A DNA stretch of 64,000 nucleotides from Martelella lutilitoris. Its GTDB lineage: Bacteria; Pseudomonadota; Alphaproteobacteria; Rhizobiales; Rhizobiaceae. Below are positions 9,345 through 18,782 of this stretch, in pieces. A program made the position numbers and the translations under genes. The stretch's first letter is position 1, and every line of letters starts with the position of its first letter. The DNA lies in contig NZ_VCLB01000004.1 in NCBI RefSeq assembly GCF_005924265.1, positions 124,001 through 188,000 of the forward strand, written 5' to 3'. Under the pieces are notes generated by a model. That model saw nothing but the letters and a program-made list of their open reading frames with translations. It searched no databases and was not told where the DNA came from.

Positions 9345-10520
9345 ATGGCGAAACCAAACGACCGATATGTCCTGATGATCGAAACCACTGCTGCTCTTGA
9401 AGAGGCCTGCGCCAAGCTCGCCAAATCCGAATTCGTCACCGTTGACACCGAATTCATCCGCGAAAGCACGTTCTGGCCTGAGCTTTGCCTGATCCAGATG
9501 GCAAGTCCGGACCTGGAAGTGCTGGTCGATCCGCTGGCCAAAGGCATCGACCTGAAGCCGTTTTTCGACCTTATGGCCGACCCGTCCGTGGTCAAGGTGT
9601 TCCACGCCGCCCGCCAGGATCTCGAGATCGTCTATCATATGGGCGGGTTACTGCCCGCGCCGCTGTTCGACACGCAGGTGGCGGCCATGGTCTGCGGCTT
9701 CGGCGATTCGATCTCCTACGACCAACTCGTCTCGCGGCTGACGGGCGCGCATATCGACAAGTCGTCGCGCTTTACCGATTGGCGTGCGCGCCCGCTCGAT
9801 GACAAGCAGCTGTCCTATGCGCTGGCCGACGTCACCCATCTGCGCGACGTCTATCTGAAGCTGAAGGAAGAGCTTTCCCGCGAAGGCCGGACCGACTGGG
9901 TAGACGAGGAAATGGCGATCCTCGAATCGCCTGCAACCTATGACCTGCCGCCCGAACAGGCGTGGACGCGGCTCAAGCTCCGGATCAAGAAGCCGCTCGA
10001 TTTCGCCGTGATGCAGGAAGTCGCCGCCTGGCGCGAACGCGAGGCGCGCGAACGCAATGTGCCGCGACGGCGCGTGCTGAAGGACGACGCGGTCTACGAG
10101 ATCGCCCAGCAGCACCCGACGGAGCCGCAGGCGCTTGCCAAACTGCGGATGATCCCCAAGGGCTGGGAACGCTCGCAGCCCGCTTCCGGCCTGATGGAGG
10201 CCGTCAAGTCGGCGCTTGCCACCCCGAAGGCCGACCTGCCGCGCATTCCGCGCCAGCCGCAGATGCCCGAAGGCGCCGCCGCTGCCGCCGAACTCCTGAA
10301 GGTCCTGCTCAAGATCGTTGCCGAGCAGAACCAGGTCGCCGCCCGCGTCATCGCCTCTTCAGACGATCTGGACAGGATCGCTGCGGAAGGCGAGGAAGCC
10401 GATGTGGAAGCGATGAAGGGCTGGCGGCGCAAGCTCTACGGCGAACCGGCGCTGCAACTGCTGAGGGGCGAGGTCGCCTTGCGCTTCGTCGAGAAGAAGG
10501 TGGAGATGATCACGGTCTAG
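9345..10520 (+). CDS. rnd: Ribonuclease D
   Basis: A 391-residue 3'-5' exoribonuclease of the DEDDy group that trims tRNA 3' ends. Exo I is visible as VDTEFIRE, exo II as FHAARQDLEI, and exo III as YALADVTHLRDVY with the Tyr-x3-Asp pattern. HRDC-type helical domains follow in the C-terminal half. Spacing to the AAGGAAAG ribosome binding site is good. It is next to and divergent from aspS, as in many rhizobia. A double-hairpin repeat begins right at its stop codon. Confidence 0.95.
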   Translation: MAKPNDRYVLMIETTAALEEACAKLAKSEFVTVDTEFIRESTFWPELCLIQMASPDLEVLVDPLAKGIDLKPFFDLMADPSVVKVFHAARQDLEIVYHMGGLLPAPLFDTQVAAMVCGFGDSISYDQLVSRLTGAHIDKSSRFTDWRARPLDDKQLSYALADVTHLRDVYLKLKEELSREGRTDWVDEEMAILESPATYDLPPEQAWTRLKLRIKKPLDFAVMQEVAAWREREARERNVPRRRVLKDDAVYEIAQQHPTEPQALAKLRMIPKGWERSQPASGLMEAVKSALATPKADLPRIPRQPQMPEGAAAAAELLKVLLKIVAEQNQVAARVIASSDDLDRIAAEGEEADVEAMKGWRRKLYGEPALQLLRGEVALRFVEKKVEMITV

Positions 10521-10622
10521 CGCATCGGCCCGAAAATCGGAATCGATTTTCGGAAAGCACGATGCGTAGACAAAATAGGTTAGAGCGTCCTTTGTGCGTC
10601 CGAATGGACGCACGGCGCTCTA
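10520..10622. repeat. Rhizobial-type double palindromic repeat
   Basis: Two consecutive hairpins. The first (10520-10566) has outer arms GCATCG / CGATGC and inner arms CCGAAAATCG / CGATTTTCGG. The second (10581-10622) has arms TAGAGCG / CGCTCTA and inner arms GTGCGTCC / GGACGCAC. CCGAAAATCGATTTTCGG palindromes followed by GATGCG are dispersed repeats in many Hyphomicrobiales genomes (family knowledge). It starts at the rnd stop and ends just before the DUF2000 stop, so it may also act as a transcript end. Confidence 0.65.
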
Positions 10623-10628
10623 GGTGCT

Positions 10629-11036
10629 TCAGGGATGCATTTTCGCACCCTTGGAGATTTTGTCCGCGACCTTTCTTTCCGCGCGAAATGCGATGCCGAC
10701 GAGCTTGGCGTCTTCCCGCGAGAACTTTGCGAAGACGGCGCGATTGGCGGCATCATGGCCGGTGGAAAACATCTCCTCCACATAAACCGAGGCAGGTACG
10801 CCGCGCTCAACGGCGCGCTGCAGCGCCTTTGAGAGTATGGCCTGATTTCCGCCGAGCACTATGATCGGCTGGGCGCAGAGCGGGTAATAGACATTGCCGT
10901 CGCGGTCCCTGTAGTCTTCCCCCATCAGCCCCTCCTCGGCCGCCGCGATGCCGGTGGACAGGAAAGCGGTGACGTTGAGCTTTTGCCAGACGGCAAGGTC
11001 TTCGCGCACGATGATGACGAATTTGGTGTCGAACAT
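10629..11036 (-). CDS. DUF2000 family protein
   Basis: A 135-residue protein, MFDTKFVIIVREDLAVWQKL to the C terminus, matching the small DUF2000 family (a peptidyl-tRNA hydrolase-2-like fold, no proven function). The start is the ATG at 11034-11036, preceded by GGAG with a 9-base gap. Its start codon shares CATG with an ATG of the divergent AraC gene. Divergent DUF2000/AraC pairs suggest that the regulator controls this gene; the biochemical role is unknown. Confidence 0.82.
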   Translation of the reverse strand: MFDTKFVIIVREDLAVWQKLNVTAFLSTGIAAAEEGLMGEDYRDRDGNVYYPLCAQPIIVLGGNQAILSKALQRAVERGVPASVYVEEMFSTGHDAANRAVFAKFSREDAKLVGIAFRAERKVADKISKGAKMHP

Positions 11037-11052
11037 GAAAACGAACTCCGGA

Positions 11053-11961
11053 ATGGGATTTGAGGGACCGGACGACACCCTACAGCGCCGGAGGGACGGC
11101 GATCTTGAACGTTTGTGCAGAGGCGACGCCATCATCACCGCCCCGGTTGAAGACGGGATCGAGCGGATCGAGGCGCGCTTTTGCGGGAACGGCTTCTCGC
11201 CGCATCGCCACGACACCTATGCGCTGGGACTGACAATGTCCGGCGTCCAGACATTTTCCTATCGCGGGGCCACTCGCTTCTCCCTGCCCGGACGGCTGAT
11301 CATTCTTCATCCGGACGAACTGCATGACGGCGGCGCCGGCGACGACGCCGGTCTGACCTATCGGATGATCTATCTCAGTCCCGAGCGGATCGGCGCGGCG
11401 CTTGAAACAATGTCGGGTTTTCGGAACCTGCCGTTCGTGCAGGCGCCGGTGATTGATGACCCGGCCTTACGCGCGACCCTGGCCGACGCGCTTGGTGAAC
11501 TTGATGCGGAAATGGGAGAGCTGAAGCGCGACGGTCTGATTGCCGATATCGCTGGCCATCTTCTGCGCCTCGGAGATGCCGGAGCGGGATGCAAACCCGG
11601 GCCAGTCGCACGGCCGGCACTCCGGCGCTGCCGGGAATATCTTGCCGAAAGCGCCGGGACAGATATCGGCTCCGAAACACTTGAGGCCATCAGCGGTCTC
11701 GACCGGTTTTCGCTTGCCCGCCAGTTCCGCGCGGCCTTCGGCACCTCGCCGCACCGGTATCTGGTGCAGAGGCGACTGGAACGGGCAAAGGCGATGATTG
11801 CCGCAGGAGAAACGCTCGCAGGCGCAGCACTCTCCGCCGGTTTCGCCGACCAGAGCCATATGACCCGGCATTTCCGGAAGACCTACGGCATGACGCCGGG
11901 ACGGTTTCAGACGCTGGCGGCACGACACAGGCCCTCCACTTTGTCGAAGCCTTCGACATAG
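11053..11961 (+). CDS. AraC family transcriptional regulator
   Basis: About 302 residues. The N-terminal cupin sensor (FSPHRHDTYALGLTMSGVQTF, residues about 35-60) is followed by two helix-turn-helix units, the second with the AraC signature GFADQSHMTRHFRKTYGMTPGRF written here in part. The start is uncertain: ATG at 11053 is given because it leaves DUF2000 its own start and ribosome site, but ATG at 11035, which overlaps the DUF2000 start in a CATG palindrome, and a TTG at 11113 are possible. None has a strong Shine-Dalgarno. The ligand is unknown. Confidence 0.85.
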   Translation: MGFEGPDDTLQRRRDGDLERLCRGDAIITAPVEDGIERIEARFCGNGFSPHRHDTYALGLTMSGVQTFSYRGATRFSLPGRLIILHPDELHDGGAGDDAGLTYRMIYLSPERIGAALETMSGFRNLPFVQAPVIDDPALRATLADALGELDAEMGELKRDGLIADIAGHLLRLGDAGAGCKPGPVARPALRRCREYLAESAGTDIGSETLEAISGLDRFSLARQFRAAFGTSPHRYLVQRRLERAKAMIAAGETLAGAALSAGFADQSHMTRHFRKTYGMTPGRFQTLAARHRPSTLSKPST

Positions 11962-12077
11962 CTATGGCATGCCGCGCGGGCTTCCTCGCGTGGAATGACC
12001 GGTTTGGCCAAACAGAACGGATTTCATTTAAACCTGAAGGGCTCTAAGCCCTTCGCGCTGCGGCACGCCGGCAGAAC

Positions 12078-13112
12078 CTACTCGCCCTCGTCAAACAGCC
12101 GGAACTGGTCGATTTCCTTCGGCGGGTTGAGACCGAGATGTTTCCAGGCGGTGGCGGTCATCACCCGTCCGCGCGGGGTGCGCTGAATAAAGCCCTGCTG
12201 GATCATGTAGGGCTCGATGATATCCTCGATCGCATCGCGCGGCTCTGAAAGCCCCGCCGCGATCGTCTCGATGCCGACCGGACCGCCGCCGAAATGCTGG
12301 CAGATCATGTTGAGATAGCGCCGGTCCAACTGGTCGAGACCCATATGGTCAACTTCCAGCCGCGTCAGCGCCTCGTCGGCGATCGTGCGCGAGACTTCGG
12401 TCGCGTCGGCCACCTCGGCGAAATCGCGCACGCGCCGCAACAGCCGGCCGGCGATACGCGGCGTTCCGCGCGCGCGACGGGCGATTTCGCGCGCGCCGTC
12501 ATCGCTCATGCCAAGCCCCATCAGACGCGCGCCCCGACGGATGATGCTCTCAAGCTCCTCCACCGTGTAGAAATTAAGCCTGACGGGAATGCCGAACCGG
12601 TCCCTGAGCGGCGTTGTCAGAAGCCCAAGCCGGGTGGTGGCGGCCACGAGCGTGAATTTGGACAGGTCGATCTTGACCGAACGCGCGGCGGGGCCCTCGC
12701 CGATGATCAGATCGAGTTGAAAATCCTCCATCGCCGGATAGAGGATTTCCTCCACCGCCGGGTTCAGCCGGTGGATTTCGTCGATGAACAGCACGTCGCG
12801 TTCTTCGAGATTGGTCAGGAGCGCCGCCAGATCCCCGGCCTTGGCGATCACCGGGCCAGACGTGGCGCGGAAATTGACGCCGAGTTCCTTGGCCATGATC
12901 TGCGCCAGCGTCGTCTTGCCAAGGCCCGGCGGGCCGACGAAGAGAACGTGATCCAGCGCCTCTCCGCGCCGTTTGGCCGCCTCGATGAAGATCTTCAGGT
13001 TCGCCCGCGCCTCTGCCTGTCCGGTGAAATCATCCAGCGTCTGCGGCCGCATGGCCGCATCGAGGTCTTCGACGCGGGCGTCGGGCGATATCAGGCGTTC
13101 AGGTTCGCTCAT
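12078..13112 (-). CDS. ruvB: Holliday junction branch migration helicase RuvB
   Basis: A 344-residue AAA+ ATPase that drives branch migration with RuvA. Walker A is [11 protein letters not shown], Walker B is LFIDEIHR, sensor 1 lies in [10 protein letters not shown], and the arginine finger lies in the segment just after. The C-terminal winged helix ends with [17 protein letters not shown]. The start ATG (13110-13112) overlaps the TGA of the upstream vapC gene, so translation is probably coupled to the toxin gene. It is the last gene of ruvC-ruvA-vapB-vapC-ruvB. Confidence 0.97.
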   Translation of the reverse strand: MSEPERLISPDARVEDLDAAMRPQTLDDFTGQAEARANLKIFIEAAKRRGEALDHVLFVGPPGLGKTTLAQIMAKELGVNFRATSGPVIAKAGDLAALLTNLEERDVLFIDEIHRLNPAVEEILYPAMEDFQLDLIIGEGPAARSVKIDLSKFTLVAATTRLGLLTTPLRDRFGIPVRLNFYTVEELESIIRRGARLMGLGMSDDGAREIARRARGTPRIAGRLLRRVRDFAEVADATEVSRTIADEALTRLEVDHMGLDQLDRRYLNMICQHFGGGPVGIETIAAGLSEPRDAIEDIIEPYMIQQGFIQRTPRGRVMTATAWKHLGLNPPKEIDQFRLFDEGE

Positions 13113-13507
13113 TTCAAAAGTTCCATTCCCGGAATTGCGGCCGCGGCGGCCTTGTCCAGCGTCATCGTGACGCGACATCCCGCGTGTTCGTTCCTGAGCG
13201 CGATCAGGATATCGGCAAATTCGGCACTCGTCTGCCGCATCAAATCAAGGGCGCTCTCGACCAGACGTTCATCTTCCATTTCAATGTCGCCCGCCTCGAG
13301 AAGGTCGCCGATCGCCAGCGAGACATCACCGCGCGAAATGCCAAGGCGCTTGCGCAGAAACCAGGCAAACTCCATCAGCGTGATGCAATTGATAAAGCCC
13401 GGCCCCTTCTCCGGCAATTGCCGGATGAGGTCGTTCACGGCCTGCGACTGACTTTCGTCGTCCTGCAATACAAGCCTCAGGAGGACATTTGTATCGAGAC
13501 CGATCAT
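13109..13507 (-). CDS. vapC: VapC-type PIN domain toxin
   Basis: A 132-residue PIN-domain ribonuclease of the type II toxin family. The acidic residues expected in the active site are present: Asp5 in GLDTNVLLR, a Glu in TLMEFAWFL, and an Asp in [10 protein letters not shown], with a further Asp in MTLDKAAA. The ATG overlaps the end of vapB by 4 bases, and its stop overlaps the ruvB start, so it is fully locked into the ruv operon. Free VapC toxins cleave tRNA or rRNA; the target here is unknown. Confidence 0.88.
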   Translation of the reverse strand: MIGLDTNVLLRLVLQDDESQSQAVNDLIRQLPEKGPGFINCITLMEFAWFLRKRLGISRGDVSLAIGDLLEAGDIEMEDERLVESALDLMRQTSAEFADILIALRNEHAGCRVTMTLDKAAAAAIPGMELLK

Positions 13508-13764
13508 GAACGCTCGGCCACATGCGTTGCAATTGCCTCTCCGACGATATCCTCCATCTCTTCCGCCGAAATCGTCACCCTTTCGGGATCGTGAAACCGG
13601 CCCTTGAGGTCGATCGCCCGCTTGTTCTTGGCCTTCATGACGATCTCGCCATCACGCACCACATAGCGTATGCGGTCGCCGGGGTTGAGATTGAGGATCG
13701 CCCGGATCTCGGCGGGAACAGTCGTCTGCCCCTTCGATGTCATAGTGCCGTAGTAGACGCTCAT
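13504..13764 (-). CDS. vapB: VapB-type antitoxin (AbrB/SpoVT fold)
   Basis: An 86-residue protein with the swapped-hairpin AbrB DNA-binding motif MTSKGQTTVPAEIRAIL at the N terminus and an acidic C-terminal tail that would neutralise VapC. The ATG at 13764 has AAGGA nine bases upstream, better than a GTG six bases earlier. It overlaps vapC by 4 bases. It lies 54 bp after ruvA in the ruv operon and may bind its own upstream DNA, which here would mean autoregulation of ruvB as well. Confidence 0.86.
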   Translation of the reverse strand: MSVYYGTMTSKGQTTVPAEIRAILNLNPGDRIRYVVRDGEIVMKAKNKRAIDLKGRFHDPERVTISAEEMEDIVGEAIATHVAERS

Positions 13765-13818
13765 CGCCACGTGTCCTTACATCTAATGCCCTGCAAGGAA
13801 AACACTAGCATGAAAGGA

Positions 13819-14439
13819 TTAACTCGCCAATTCCTTCAGACCCAGACGGATAAGGACGGCGCTGTCTGCCCCCTCGCCCGCCTTCTTCAGCGCGGCCGAG
13901 ACCGCGCCGGCGGCCTGATCGCGCGAGTAACCAAGATTGGAGAGTGCCGAAATCGCATCCGAGACGGCGGCAGGCGCGGCCCCCTCGCCCACCTCCTGGC
14001 GAAAGGCAATCTCCGCGCTGTCGCCCATGGAGAGCCCGGCGGGCACCTTGTTCTTCAGTTCTGTGACGATACGGGTGGCGACCTTTGGCCCGACACCGGG
14101 CGCACGCGAAACGGCCGTCTTGTCGCCCAGCGCAATGGCATTGGCGATCTCGCCGGCGGTCAGGGTGGAGAGAATGGCGAGCGCAACGCGCGTGCCGACC
14201 CCCTGCACGCTTTGCAACAGATTGAACCAGCCGCGCTCCTCGGCGCTGATGAAGCCGTAAAGCTTCAGCTGGTCCTCGCGCACGAAGGTCTCGATCACCA
14301 GCGTCACCGCCTCGCCGGGCGAACCGATGCGCGAGAGCGTGCGCGCCGAACAGAAGGCCACATAGCAGACGCCATGGACATCGACGAGCACATGGTCATC
14401 GCCGATCTCGTCAATCACGCCCTTCAACTTGCCGATCAT
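13819..14439 (-). CDS. ruvA: Holliday junction protein RuvA
   Basis: A 206-residue subunit that binds four-way junctions and loads RuvB. Domain I is the OB fold ([20 protein letters not shown]), domain II carries the helix-hairpin-helix segments [17 protein letters not shown] and [17 protein letters not shown], and domain III at the C terminus is the RuvB-binding three-helix bundle. It is 12 bp downstream of ruvC and in the same transcript. Confidence 0.96.
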   Translation of the reverse strand: MIGKLKGVIDEIGDDHVLVDVHGVCYVAFCSARTLSRIGSPGEAVTLVIETFVREDQLKLYGFISAEERGWFNLLQSVQGVGTRVALAILSTLTAGEIANAIALGDKTAVSRAPGVGPKVATRIVTELKNKVPAGLSMGDSAEIAFRQEVGEGAAPAAVSDAISALSNLGYSRDQAAGAVSAALKKAGEGADSAVLIRLGLKELAS

Positions 14440-14451
14440 GCTGCCTAATTC

Positions 14452-14964
14452 CTATCCGGCCAACGCCGCTTTCATCATCCGGTTCGCACCACGGTTATGC
14501 GCGTGACAGATGGCGATCGCCAGCGCATCCGCCGCGTCGCTGCCCTTGAACTGAACCTTTGGCATCAGGACCTTCAACATCATGTGGATCTGCGCCTTGT
14601 CGCCATGGCCGACGCCGATCACCGCCTTCTTCACCGCGTTCGGCGCATATTCGGAAACATGCAGGCCGGCAAGAGAGGGCACCAGAAGCGCGATGCCGCG
14701 CGCCTGGCCAAGCTTCAGCGTCGCCACCGCATCCTTGTTGACGAAGGTCTGCTCCACCGCCGCCTCGTCCGGCCGCTGGCTGTGCACAACTTCTGAAAGC
14801 CCGTCGTGCAGTTGCCTGAGACGCGAGGCGAGATCCATCTGCCCATCCGTCGTCACCGTGCCGGAGGCGATGAATTTCAGCGAATTGCCAAGCGTCTCGA
14901 TCACGCCCCAGCCGGTGCGCCGGAGGCCCGGATCAATGCCAAGAATACGAATCGTCTTTTCCAT
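14452..14964 (-). CDS. ruvC: Holliday junction resolvase RuvC
   Basis: A 170-residue nuclease that cuts Holliday junctions symmetrically. All four acidic residues are seen: Asp in [15 protein letters not shown], Glu in [12 protein letters not shown], and the pair in [11 protein letters not shown]. Start ATG at 14962-14964. The frame stays open far upstream across the antiporter gene, but that is antisense noise: the family length is about 170 residues and the conserved start is here. First gene of the ruv operon, with a LexA-like motif at 15010-15024. Confidence 0.96.
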   Translation of the reverse strand: MEKTIRILGIDPGLRRTGWGVIETLGNSLKFIASGTVTTDGQMDLASRLRQLHDGLSEVVHSQRPDEAAVEQTFVNKDAVATLKLGQARGIALLVPSLAGLHVSEYAPNAVKKAVIGVGHGDKAQIHMMLKVLMPKVQFKGSDAADALAIAICHAHNRGANRMMKAALAG

Positions 14965-15009
14965 GCGCTTCACCCTATCGATGTTGGTGCAAGCCTTCCA
15001 GACAAAAGT

Positions 15010-15024
15010 GAACAAAACAAAAAC
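15010..15024. promoter_or_regulatory. Possible LexA box upstream of ruvC
   Basis: GAAC-N7-AAAC, one mismatch from the alphaproteobacterial LexA motif GAAC-N7-GAAC. It is 46 bp before the ruvC start, where a repressor would cover the promoter. ruv genes belong to the SOS response in many bacteria. The mismatch keeps this tentative. Confidence 0.35.
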
Positions 15025-15138
15025 ATCCACAAAGACCGCCCGCCGCCCGGACTTTAAAAGCGAACCGCCGCGCACTATCTGGCCCCTCACATCAGGGTTT
15101 GGAAATGCGTGCCGGCCGCCGGCCGGAAGGAAAGACGA

Positions 15139-16929
15139 TTGACGACATTCTATCTCGCGGTGATGATCTTTTCCGCGCTTGTTCTGCTTGCCGCGCTTTC
15201 CAGCGCGCTTGCCTTTCGCTTCGGCGCGCCGCTCCTGCTGCTCTTCCTCGGCGTCGGCCTTCTCGGCGGAACCGACGGTTTCGGCATCGAATTCAACAAT
15301 GACGCGCTGACCTTCTATGTCGGCTCCCTCGCCCTTGCCGTGATCCTGTTCGACTCGGGCTTCGGCACCGCGTTCAAGACCTTTCGCGCCACGGCGGCGC
15401 CGGCGATCCTGCTCGCGACCCTCGGGGTTCTTCTCACCGCCGGGCTGGTTGCGGTCGCGGCAACCTTCATTCTCGGCTTCACCCTGCTCGAGGGGTTCCT
15501 GCTCGGCGCCATCGTCGCCTCCACGGATGCGGCAGCGGTGTTCTTCCTGATGCGGATCGGCGGCATTCACGTGGTCGACAAGGTGAGCTCGACGCTCGAG
15601 GTGGAATCCGGCATCAACGACCCGATGGCGATCTTTCTGACCATGACGCTCGTCTCCATGCTCTCGGTGCAGGGCTCCGGCGCCGAAGAGACGCTCACCA
15701 TGGTGCTCCATTTCTTCCGCGAGATCGGCTTCGGCCTGATCTTCGGACTTGCCGGCGGCGTGCTGACCATCCTGATCGCCAATTCCTTCGGCCTCAATCG
15801 CGGCCTCGCGCCGATCCTGGTGCTCACCGTCGCGCTTCTGGTTTTTTCCGCAACGGGGGCTGCCGGCGGCAGCGGCTTCATGGCCGTCTATATCGCAGGC
15901 CTCGTGGCCGGCAACCAGCGGGTGCGCTATTCCGGCTCGATCCGCCGTTTCCAGGAGGGGATGACCTGGCTTGCGCAGATCATCATGTTCCTGCTCTTGG
16001 GCCTTCTCGCCACGCCGCGCAATTTTCCGGAAATCCTTGTTCCCGCGCTCGGGCTGGCACTGTTTCTCGTCTTCATCGCCCGGCCTATCGCCGTCTGGAT
16101 CTGCCTTTCCTTCTTCGACTACCGCCCGCGCGAGACGAAATTCATCGCCTGGATCGGCCTGCGGGGCGCTGCCTCGATCCTGCTTGCCATCCTGCCGGCG
16201 ATCTACGGGCTGGAGAATGCCGGCCTCTATTTCAACATCGTCTTCATCATGGTGCTGGTCTCCCTCATCCTGCAGGGCTGGCTGCTCGGACCGGTCGCCC
16301 GGCTCCTGAAGCTTGTGCGGCCGAAGGCGAGCGGCGCACTGGAAACCGTCGAGATCGACCTTCCCGGCAATGCCAAGCACGAGCTTCTCGTCTATCGCCT
16401 GGCCGAAGGCGCGCCGGTGTTGAAAGGCGCGCTCATTCCGCGCTGGGCGATCCCCTCGCTCGTCGTGCGCGATGGTCTTTCCATGCGCTATTTCTACGCC
16501 GGCGACCTGAAGGCCGGGGATTACCTCTATCTCTTCGTTGTGCCGGGCATGTCCTATCTGCTGGACCAGATATTCGCTGATCCGCAAATGGTGGGCGAAA
16601 AGGGCGAGGAGCCGATGCTTGGCACGGACGTGCTGATGCCCGACCGTCCGCTGCGCGAGCTTGGCGCGATCGATCCCGAGGTCGCCATTCCGCCCGGCCA
16701 GGAAGAAACAGCGCTTGCCGACTTCATGAAGGCCAGGCTCGGCGGCAAGCCGGAGGTTGCCGACCGGCTGCATCTCGGCCCCCTGTCGCTGATCGTGCGC
16801 GAGACCGACGACCAACACAATGTGGTTTCCGTCGGAGTCTGGCGGGAGCCCCTGGAAGACGACGCGCCGCAACTTCTGCCGCCCTTCTGGCAGCGGGCCA
16901 TGCGCCGTCTTCTGCGCAAGGGGCTTTGA
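15139..16929 (+). CDS. Potassium/proton antiporter, CPA1 family (NhaP2/CvrA type)
   Basis: A 596-residue membrane protein. About 12 hydrophobic segments form the Na+/H+-exchanger domain, with the [10 protein letters not shown] motif of transport helix 5 and [13 protein letters not shown] of helix 6. A cytoplasmic tail from about residue 410 has TrkA-C-like ([14 protein letters not shown]) and transporter-associated ([10 protein letters not shown]) domains, the layout of NhaP2. The start is a TTG at 15139 with AAGGA seven bases upstream; an in-frame GTG at 15109 has no such site. It probably exports K+ in exchange for protons. It diverges from ruvC. Confidence 0.9.
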   Translation: MTTFYLAVMIFSALVLLAALSSALAFRFGAPLLLLFLGVGLLGGTDGFGIEFNNDALTFYVGSLALAVILFDSGFGTAFKTFRATAAPAILLATLGVLLTAGLVAVAATFILGFTLLEGFLLGAIVASTDAAAVFFLMRIGGIHVVDKVSSTLEVESGINDPMAIFLTMTLVSMLSVQGSGAEETLTMVLHFFREIGFGLIFGLAGGVLTILIANSFGLNRGLAPILVLTVALLVFSATGAAGGSGFMAVYIAGLVAGNQRVRYSGSIRRFQEGMTWLAQIIMFLLLGLLATPRNFPEILVPALGLALFLVFIARPIAVWICLSFFDYRPRETKFIAWIGLRGAASILLAILPAIYGLENAGLYFNIVFIMVLVSLILQGWLLGPVARLLKLVRPKASGALETVEIDLPGNAKHELLVYRLAEGAPVLKGALIPRWAIPSLVVRDGLSMRYFYAGDLKAGDYLYLFVVPGMSYLLDQIFADPQMVGEKGEEPMLGTDVLMPDRPLRELGAIDPEVAIPPGQEETALADFMKARLGGKPEVADRLHLGPLSLIVRETDDQHNVVSVGVWREPLEDDAPQLLPPFWQRAMRRLLRKGL

Positions 16930-17163
16930 CGAAGAGGGGCTCCTGCCGGCCCGGGTTTTCCGCTGCGCTTTTCTGACCTCTGTCATTGCCGCCTGAAGCG
17001 TTTTTGACTAGGAGTCGAAGCGCCCAAGATGATTTCTGGCGGTGCATCATGCACCCGACGTCAAGGACCGGCATGCCGAGGCCTGGGAAAAGGCCTCCGC
17101 CGGCCCGCAAAATCCCGAAGCGCCGGCCTGCCGGCCCTTCCAACCGCAAAAGAGGAAGACACC

Positions 17164-18360
17164 ATGCCTGCCTTCAAAACTCTCGATGACCTTTCGGACC
17201 TGACCGGCAAACGCGTCCTGGTCCGCGTCGACCTGAACGTGCCTGTCAGCGAAGGCCGGGTCACCGACACGACGCGTATCGAACGGGTCGCCCCCACCAT
17301 CCTGGAACTCTCCGGCAAGGGCGCCAAGGTCATCCTGATGGCCCATTTCGGCCGTCCGAAGGGCCAGGTCGTTGCCGACATGTCGCTGAAGCTGATCGTG
17401 CCGGCCGTCGAGGAAGTGCTCGATCACGCCGTGAAATTTGCAGACGACTGCATCGGCCCGGACGCCGAAAAGGCCGTCGCGGCCATGCATGACGGCGATA
17501 TTCTGCTTCTGGAGAACACCCGTTTCCACAAGGGCGAGGAAAAGAACGATCCCGAATTCGTCGCCGAACTGGCGAAGAACGGCGATATCTACGTCAACGA
17601 CGCCTTCTCCGCCGCCCACCGCGCCCATGCCTCGACCGAGGGCCTCGGCCACCACATGCCCGCCTATGCCGGCCGCACCATGCAGGCCGAGCTCGAGGCG
17701 CTGGAAAAGGGCCTCGGCGCTCCCAAGCGCCCGGTCGTCGCCATCGTCGGCGGCGCCAAGGTGTCCACGAAGATCGATCTCCTGGAAAACCTGATCGAGA
17801 AGGTCGACGCGCTGGTCATCGGCGGCGGCATGGCCAACACCTTCATCGCCGCCAAGGGCATCGATGTCGGCAAGTCGCTGTGCGAGCATGATCTAGCCGA
17901 TACGGCGCGCGCGATCATGGCGAAGGCAGAGAAGACCGATTGCGCGATCGTTCTGCCGGTCGACGGCGTTGTCGCCCGCGAGTTCAAGGCGCATGCGGCA
18001 AACGAGACGGTGGCCATCGACGCCATTCCGGCTGATGCAATGATGCTCGATGTCGGCCCCGAATCGGTCAAGGTCGTCAACGAGTGGATCGGCAAGGCGG
18101 AAACGCTGGTCTGGAATGGCCCGCTCGGCGCCTTCGAGATCGAGCCCTTCGACGCTGCCACGGTCTCGGCCGCGAAATTCGCCGCCGAACAGACCAAGGC
18201 CGGCAAACTCACCTCGGTTGCCGGCGGCGGCGATACCGTCTCCGCGCTCAACCATGCCGGCGTCAAGGATGAATTCAGCTATGTCTCGACCGCCGGCGGC
18301 GCCTTCCTCGAATGGATGGAAGGCAAGGTCCTGCCGGGCGTCGACATTCTGAAGAAGTGA
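17164..18360 (+). CDS. pgk: Phosphoglycerate kinase
   Basis: A 398-residue glycolytic enzyme (1,3-bisphosphoglycerate + ADP to 3-phosphoglycerate + ATP). It shows the N-domain signature [10 protein letters not shown], the substrate loop [19 protein letters not shown], the hinge [10 protein letters not shown], and the C-domain nucleotide site with [10 protein letters not shown] and GGGDTVSAL. The ATG at 17164 follows AAGAGGAAG. gap and fba, often adjacent in rhizobia, are not next to it here. A strong terminator follows at 18392. Confidence 0.97.
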   Translation: MPAFKTLDDLSDLTGKRVLVRVDLNVPVSEGRVTDTTRIERVAPTILELSGKGAKVILMAHFGRPKGQVVADMSLKLIVPAVEEVLDHAVKFADDCIGPDAEKAVAAMHDGDILLLENTRFHKGEEKNDPEFVAELAKNGDIYVNDAFSAAHRAHASTEGLGHHMPAYAGRTMQAELEALEKGLGAPKRPVVAIVGGAKVSTKIDLLENLIEKVDALVIGGGMANTFIAAKGIDVGKSLCEHDLADTARAIMAKAEKTDCAIVLPVDGVVAREFKAHAANETVAIDAIPADAMMLDVGPESVKVVNEWIGKAETLVWNGPLGAFEIEPFDAATVSAAKFAAEQTKAGKLTSVAGGGDTVSALNHAGVKDEFSYVSTAGGAFLEWMEGKVLPGVDILKK

Positions 18361-18391
18361 GCGTCACGACAGACAATGGCATGACGTATGG

Positions 18392-18417
18392 GGCGGCCCG
18401 CGCGGCCGCCTTTTTTT
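18392..18417 (+). terminator. Rho-independent terminator of pgk
   Basis: Stem GGCGGCC / GGCCGCC with a 5-base loop followed by seven T residues, 31 bp after the pgk stop. Confidence 0.88.
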
Positions 18418-18421
18418 GGCC

Positions 18422-18580
18422 TCAGGACGGACGGATCATCAGGACCAACACCATCATCGCCAGGGCAAAGGGCGCGATCTTCCAGAAATCCATGCGCTTC
18501 TTCAGGCCCGGCAGGCCGAGCGGCTTGATGATCTGAACCGCCATGGCGGCAACGAGAAGCAGCGAAATCAGCTTTGCCAT
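18422..18580 (-). CDS. Small two-helix membrane protein
   Basis: A 52-residue protein, MAKLISLLLVAAMAVQIIKP then a basic turn (GLKKRMDFWK) and a second hydrophobic helix ending VLVLMIRPS. The ATG is preceded by AGGGA at good distance, which supports a real short gene, and the sequence is almost wholly hydrophobic apart from the turn. Convergent with pgk and sharing its terminator area. Similar tiny proteins occur beside pgk in rhizobia (recollection, not verified). Function unknown. Confidence 0.7.
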   Translation of the reverse strand: MAKLISLLLVAAMAVQIIKPLGLPGLKKRMDFWKIAPFALAMMVLVLMIRPS

Positions 18581-18782
18581 CAACGTCCCTGTCCGCCCGG
18601 TCGCGGGCGGTTTGTCGTGAGCCTTACCACTCTTAGCGCGCCCGAAACGGCGCGTCACCCGTAACGGATTGATTTCTTCAGTGCATTCCCGCTACGCGGT
18701 GGTAATATTGGCGGAACATGCGCAGGCCGTGCTGCGTTGCGCCTAAGCTCCCTTTATGTCTTTCATTCACCCAGGCGACTTG

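Noticed and set aside
12037-12053. AAGGGCT / AGCCCTT hairpin downstream of ruvB
   Set aside because: Seven-base-pair stem with a 3-base loop but no T tract in either direction; not called as a terminator.
14965-16986. Upstream extension of ruvC to over 800 residues
   Set aside because: The extension is antisense to the antiporter gene; RuvC is about 170 residues and the conserved [13 protein letters not shown] start lies at 14964.
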